A program made the translations under genes and the position numbers. From QKTW01 sp052161885 (GTDB lineage Bacteria; Bacteroidota; Bacteroidia; Chitinophagales; Chitinophagaceae), in contig CP197396.1 in NCBI GenBank assembly GCA_052161885.1, forward strand, positions 4,216,001-4,280,000: a DNA stretch of 64,000 nt, written 5' to 3'. Positions 60,288 through 64,000 of this stretch are shown here, one piece after another. The first letter of the stretch is position 1. Every line of letters begins with the position of its first letter. Under the pieces are notes generated by a model that ran no database searches, was not told the origin of the DNA, and saw only the letters and a list, made by a program, of their open reading frames with translations.

Positions 60288-60425
60288 GTAATGTGAAGAT
60301 GGGAAAATTAGCTGATATGGAAATGATGTTGTGTGAAATCAAACATCGTGTATTCCGGAGTACAGCTGGAGGATGATGTTAATTTGAAAATAAATTATCA
60401 TCAGCTAATTGGCTAATTCTCTAAT
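60288..60425. repeat. Intergenic dispersed repeat between uppP and the GT4 gene
   Basis: Begins with AATGTGAAGATGGGAAAATTAG, matching the string after folD (58684) with few changes, and ends with an inverted form (CATCAGCTAATTGGCTAATT). The two ends could pair. No gene seen. Confidence 0.6.
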
Positions 60426-60439
60426 TTTCGAATTGCTGT

Positions 60440-61501
60440 TTATTGCTTACCATACAATTCCCTGATCCTTTTTGCTGAATCTTCCATCGTATAGGTGACA
60501 ATGTTCCTGTACTCCGTGCGCTCATTTGTGAGCAGCTCAATTGCTTTTTGCGCCATCTCTTCTTTGGTCTGAACAATATGCCAGTGAGGAATTGCAGCAT
60601 GCATAGGCTTGACAAAGCTGATCACATGAGCGCCTGCATACAATGCTTCGGCATTTACCATTCCAAAACCTTCGTACCTCGATGGATGTAATAGGATTTT
60701 GCTCTTTTGCATCTGGTGCAATGTCTCTTCATGGGGCTTCGCGCCAGCCATTGAAATATGTTCTTCAAGGCCTGCAGCGCGTATCTGTTGCTGTAATATT
60801 TCGCGCTCCGAACCATCACCGCAGATCATTGCAGAAACACCAGGCAGCTGTGCCTGCACTTCTTTTACCACTTCAATAAAAACATCGTATTGCTTCAACG
60901 GAGATAAAGAACCTACGCCAAGCAGGTCGATTATCCGCTCAGGTGTTTCATCCGAAAACAGCCGTGTATCAATGCCAATAGGAATAACGTGAGCAGGTCG
61001 TATACCGTGACTACGCTCAAATTCTTCCTGCAGAAAATCTGAAATACACACCAGTTCATCTGCTGATGGGTGTATGCGGCGCACTTGCTTATTGTTTTTC
61101 TGTGCGTCCAGTCCCATTACCCATATATAATGTTTCAGTTTGTTGAAACGGGCAAAATAATGGCCTACAAAAGCACTCTCTGAACAAAAGAAACTGAACA
61201 GGCCAATAAAATTACATTGCTTCTTCAGCTGTTTTAAGCAACGCCACACACGCAGCCATAATAGCGGACTTCTGAAACCACCTTTCATGCCAGCGCCAAA
61301 AGTGATAACGCGGTTTCCGTACCAGCTATGTTCTTTTGTTGCGGATACGGGATAATGAAATGCCAGGATTATAATATTCAATGAAGGATAGAGCCTGTTC
61401 AGTGTGCGTATCAGCTCCGATTGCGATGGCAGCCACACATCGCCCTCGTATGCCGCAAACGCAGGGCTGAGGATAATGAGTGTGTCCTGTTTCTTATTCA
61501 T
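60440..61501 (-). CDS. Glycosyltransferase family 4-like protein
   Basis: A 353-residue GT-B enzyme started at the ATG at 61501 (MNKKQDTLIILSPAFAAYEG), overlapping the ABC transporter stop by 8 bases. The C-terminal Rossmann half carries LLGVGSLSPLKQYDVFIEV, MICGDGSER and HPSRYEGFGMVNAEAL with the acceptor/donor glutamate motif ExFGxxxxE-like. It transfers a sugar from a nucleotide donor, probably for a surface glycan. Together with the ABC exporter and the GT2 gene upstream it forms a minus-strand glycan-synthesis group. Confidence 0.9.
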   Translation of the reverse strand: MNKKQDTLIILSPAFAAYEGDVWLPSQSELIRTLNRLYPSLNIIILAFHYPVSATKEHSWYGNRVITFGAGMKGGFRSPLLWLRVWRCLKQLKKQCNFIGLFSFFCSESAFVGHYFARFNKLKHYIWVMGLDAQKNNKQVRRIHPSADELVCISDFLQEEFERSHGIRPAHVIPIGIDTRLFSDETPERIIDLLGVGSLSPLKQYDVFIEVVKEVQAQLPGVSAMICGDGSEREILQQQIRAAGLEEHISMAGAKPHEETLHQMQKSKILLHPSRYEGFGMVNAEALYAGAHVISFVKPMHAAIPHWHIVQTKEEMAQKAIELLTNERTEYRNIVTYTMEDSAKRIRELYGKQ

Positions 61502-63062
61502 GCAGCAATACCGTTTTATTGCAGTACTCACTGCTGATCCTGTTGTGCGTGATCAATATTACTATTTTACCCTGAGCCGCCAGGTTTTTGAAGTGCTGCA
61601 GCAGCATACGTTCTGATGTTTCATCCAGTTCACTGAAAGGTTCGTCCAGTACTATTACATCGGCGTTTTTGTAAAGTGCTCTTGCTATGGCAATACGTTT
61701 TCTTTGCCCGCCACTTATATTTTTACCATTGTCCGATATGATCTTTTCTGCTTCTTCCGGAAATGATCTGATGAATACATCCAGCCCTGCGACTTGTATT
61801 GCAGCATTAAACCGATCCTCGTCGCTTGTGTTTTCTTCAAGTGTAATGTTTCGCCTGATGGTGTCGTGTATTAAAAAAGGCTGCTGCTTTACATAGGCTA
61901 TCCTTTGCCGGAAATCCTGAATGGCAGCAGTATCCGCCACGTGGTGATTTATCAGTATTTCGCCAAGATCGGGTATGAGGAAGCCCATTAAAAGGTGCAC
62001 CAGCGTCGTTTTCCCTTTGCCGGATGGCGCAACAATATCAGTAAAGTCACCGCTGTTAATATCCAGGCTGAAATTCTGCAGTACGTTATTTCCCGGATGC
62101 ATAAATGAAATATGCCGGAATGAAATGGATGTGATAGGGGGAATTGCAGATGTGTTTTTTTGAATGTTGGCTGTTAGCGTATCCTGCAGATCGTATACTG
62201 TATGTTCGTATGTTTTTACCTGGGCTGCAAGATTGGCAATACGCACGATGCCCGGTATGATCTTATAGGCTGCTGCCATAAAGGCACCAATGCTGACTAT
62301 ATCTGTTACGTGGCCGCCGTATTTGTTTAGCAATACAAGAATGAAAAGCCCGGTCACTGCAAATACTTCCACTACTCTTGACGGTACCCATTGTGTGATC
62401 TGGAGTTGCGAAAGATGGTTGCCCAGCCTGTGTTTGTAGGTGCTGTACCGGTTTGCAAAAAACTCTTTTCGGTCATACATATTGCTTTCTACATAGCCGT
62501 TCAGGGCTTCCTGCAGGTATTGCGTAGTTTTTTCGTAATCTTCTTTTATGTGGCGTCTTACCTTGCGCAGTTTCTGTTTGGTGATCCAGCCGGTTAATAC
62601 AATAGGCGGCACGAGAAAAATAACAAGCACCGCAAATAGTTTTGCATTGAACAGCAGGATGCCGCAAATGGCCAGTAGCGCAAGAATCAGCTCCATACAT
62701 ATCTGCTGTATGCCGGTAAGTATGTATTGCGCAAACTCAACAGGTTCGTGGCTTATATGATGGATGCGGGCGGCGCTGTCTATTGCTACATAGTCGAGGT
62801 AATTACCATTGAGATAGGCCATCAGCTGCGCACGTGATATGCGTTCGCCTACATGGTGTGAAAAATGTGTCTGTGCCCGGTAAATAAAAAAAGCAGCGAG
62901 GTTTTTCAGCCCGAAGAATATAAGAAACAGCAGCACCGGCCGGGCGGAACTATTGTCGGCCATTGAAGCAGACAATATCCAGGAGACCTTTGCGGATGGC
63001 TGTGTATAGAGACTGATCACCGCCAGTAATACAGCCAGCGACGCAATGTCTGCAAGATTCAC
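61494..63062 (-). CDS. ABC transporter, fused permease and ATPase (type I exporter)
   Basis: Residues 1-300 contain about five or six transmembrane helices. The ATPase domain has Walker A-type APSGKGKTTL, Q-loop VKQQPF, signature NISGGQRKRIAIARAL, Walker B ADVIVLDEP and the switch His in LITHNR. The Walker A reads PSGKGKTT rather than the usual GxSGxGKST. The listed start is a GTG at 63062. The frame stays open upstream to 63167 and that extension looks like a normal exporter N-terminus (KKTQALKAIVQHTIALLNAG), but it holds no ATG, GTG or TTG; only an ATA at 63165-63167 is well placed. Probably exports a lipid-linked saccharide or similar. Confidence 0.88.
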   Translation of the reverse strand: MNLADIASLAVLLAVISLYTQPSAKVSWILSASMADNSSARPVLLFLIFFGLKNLAAFFIYRAQTHFSHHVGERISRAQLMAYLNGNYLDYVAIDSAARIHHISHEPVEFAQYILTGIQQICMELILALLAICGILLFNAKLFAVLVIFLVPPIVLTGWITKQKLRKVRRHIKEDYEKTTQYLQEALNGYVESNMYDRKEFFANRYSTYKHRLGNHLSQLQITQWVPSRVVEVFAVTGLFILVLLNKYGGHVTDIVSIGAFMAAAYKIIPGIVRIANLAAQVKTYEHTVYDLQDTLTANIQKNTSAIPPITSISFRHISFMHPGNNVLQNFSLDINSGDFTDIVAPSGKGKTTLVHLLMGFLIPDLGEILINHHVADTAAIQDFRQRIAYVKQQPFLIHDTIRRNITLEENTSDEDRFNAAIQVAGLDVFIRSFPEEAEKIISDNGKNISGGQRKRIAIARALYKNADVIVLDEPFSELDETSERMLLQHFKNLAAQGKIVILITHNRISSEYCNKTVLLHE

Positions 63063-63204
63063 GAGGGCATTCAGTATGGTGAGAACGGCCAGGCGTCTTC
63101 TTTCTCCGGCATTAAGTAATGCTATAGTATGTTGGACAATGGCTTTCAGTGCCTGCGTTTTTTTTATGGTGTAAACTTAATGATTTTAATGCCGCAATCC
63201 GATG

Positions 63205-64000
63205 TTATAACGTTGGCTCTGTTACTTTCCGGCCCTGTTTTGCAGCTTCATAAAATGAGTTGCGTCCGCTCCATACTGCACGCAATGCTTTAAATGCAGG
63301 ACGTATCATCAGTTTGTCCCTGGTAAGCATAAATAGTAACAGGTTGCCGAATAAAGACCACAGCAACCATCTTTTTTTGATGTACGAAAGGCTTTCTTTT
63401 GTCCGGATAAAATAGTCCAGTGCAAGCGCTCTGCGATAATACTGCAGTGGTTTTTGCAGCCTGTTTGCCGGTTCGTGGTGGTGATATGCAAATGCATTAT
63501 TGAGGAGATGTATGCCGGCTGACGGAAAGCCTGCTGCAACACCATAATTGTCGCCGATACCGTGCTTGTCGAGCACCTCATCGTAAGGTGATAAAATCAG
63601 CCACTCTTTTTTTACTACAGAGGCTCCGAGTCCGTATACCGGAATGCGTACATAATCACCGTTGAAATCTGTGAGCACCGGCCAGCCTGCTTTTGAGATA
63701 TGATTCCCTTTTTGTTTGTAGTGTTTTTTTATCGGGCTGGTGATAAGATTATCAGCGCAGTTTATCTCTCCCCAGATGCTCAGCCCGAAAATGTATTTCC
63801 ATAAAAGCTCTTTGGCGGATGTGAGTGGGTAATTTCCCTGCCATTTCCCTTTGTCCTGCTGCACTACAATGCCTGAAACGGCTCCTGTTTCCGGGTGGTG
63901 GTCAATGTGTGCCGCAATTTTCTGAATATAGTCCGGTGGCACTTCTATGTCATCATCGCAGATAAATATCCAGTCTCCTGTTGCAGCCCGGATGCCCTTG
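63205..64000 (-). CDS. Glycosyltransferase family 2-like protein, N-terminus beyond the window edge
   Basis: The frame runs open from the stop at 63205 to the window end, giving 264 visible residues. The GT2 metal-binding triad is seen in WIFICDDDIEVPPD, only 11 codons from the edge, preceded by GIRAATGD. The segment HGIGDNYGVAAGFP and AYHHHEP follow, and hydrophobic residues near WLLWSLFGNLLLFML may sit at the membrane. The N-terminal nucleotide-binding strands are outside the window. It belongs with the ABC exporter and GT4 genes downstream on the same strand. Confidence 0.85.
   Translation of the reverse strand, partial: KGIRAATGDWIFICDDDIEVPPDYIQKIAAHIDHHPETGAVSGIVVQQDKGKWQGNYPLTSAKELLWKYIFGLSIWGEINCADNLITSPIKKHYKQKGNHISKAGWPVLTDFNGDYVRIPVYGLGASVVKKEWLILSPYDEVLDKHGIGDNYGVAAGFPSAGIHLLNNAFAYHHHEPANRLQKPLQYYRRALALDYFIRTKESLSYIKKRWLLWSLFGNLLLFMLTRDKLMIRPAFKALRAVWSGRNSFYEAAKQGRKVTEPTL

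Overview
The window looks like chromosomal DNA of a member of the phylum Bacteroidota, probably a Chitinophagaceae-like organism; the family-level guess is inference. The signs are -7 elements of the Bacteroidetes form TAnnTTTG, five secreted proteins with type IX secretion (T9SS) C-terminal domains, a TonB-dependent receptor, a HmuY-like lipoprotein, an F-ATPase atpD-atpC pair standing apart from other ATPase genes, and simple intergenic repeats of types common in this phylum. No rRNA, tRNA, CRISPR array, transposase or prophage was seen. The sequence reads as ordinary chromosome with several specialised loci.

Layout. 1-3344 (minus): a BlaI repressor followed by two tandem M56 membrane peptidases, the second cut by the window edge. 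3377-10940: a lipoprotein, an ArsC/Spx-like protein, Lon protease, an outer-membrane beta-barrel protein with a MarR regulator, a TlpA-like thioredoxin lipoprotein and a HmuY-like lipoprotein. 11010-12931: atpD and atpC. 12951-19413: a small repeat-containing secreted protein and an 1855-residue secreted metalloprotease with 14 Ig-like repeats. 19487-21999: an EF-G-family GTPase gene behind two consecutive leader peptide/terminator modules, which look like tandem ribosome-controlled attenuators. 22025-26426: two multi-spanning membrane proteins, a LolC/E-type permease and a FemAB/GNAT-like acyltransferase. 26554-28450: grpE-dnaJ. 28514-31405: a secreted adhesin-like protein with a type B T9SS signal.

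31493-44066 is a potassium-uptake locus: an NtrC-type sigma-54 response regulator, paired palindromes that could be its enhancer sites, a 27-residue membrane peptide, kdpF, kdpA, kdpB, kdpC, an outer-membrane porin, kup, a KdpD N-terminal sensor without a kinase, and a separate histidine kinase overlapping it by one base. The usual KdpD/KdpE pair appears to be replaced by a split sensor and a sigma-54 activator.

44650-56522 is the most interesting locus. A divergent HTH-cupin regulator faces a six-gene row: a LamG/T9SS protein, a TonB-dependent receptor, a T9SS-exported type I phosphodiesterase, a phosphonatase-like HAD hydrolase (DxAGT motif, cap-domain lysine, TIGR03351-like), an MFS transporter (DUF5690-like) and an FAD-dependent amine oxidase (TIGR03364-like). 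Read together this is an outer-membrane-to-cytosol route for scavenging 2-aminoethylphosphonate, or an N-methyl or related derivative, from a larger molecule. The oxidase would supply the phosphonoaldehyde and the HAD enzyme would cleave the C-P bond. No PhnW transaminase is present.

56580-64000: secreted endonuclease I, folD, queE and uppP, then a minus-strand glycan-biosynthesis group (GT4 glycosyltransferase, ABC exporter, GT2 glycosyltransferase cut by the window edge).
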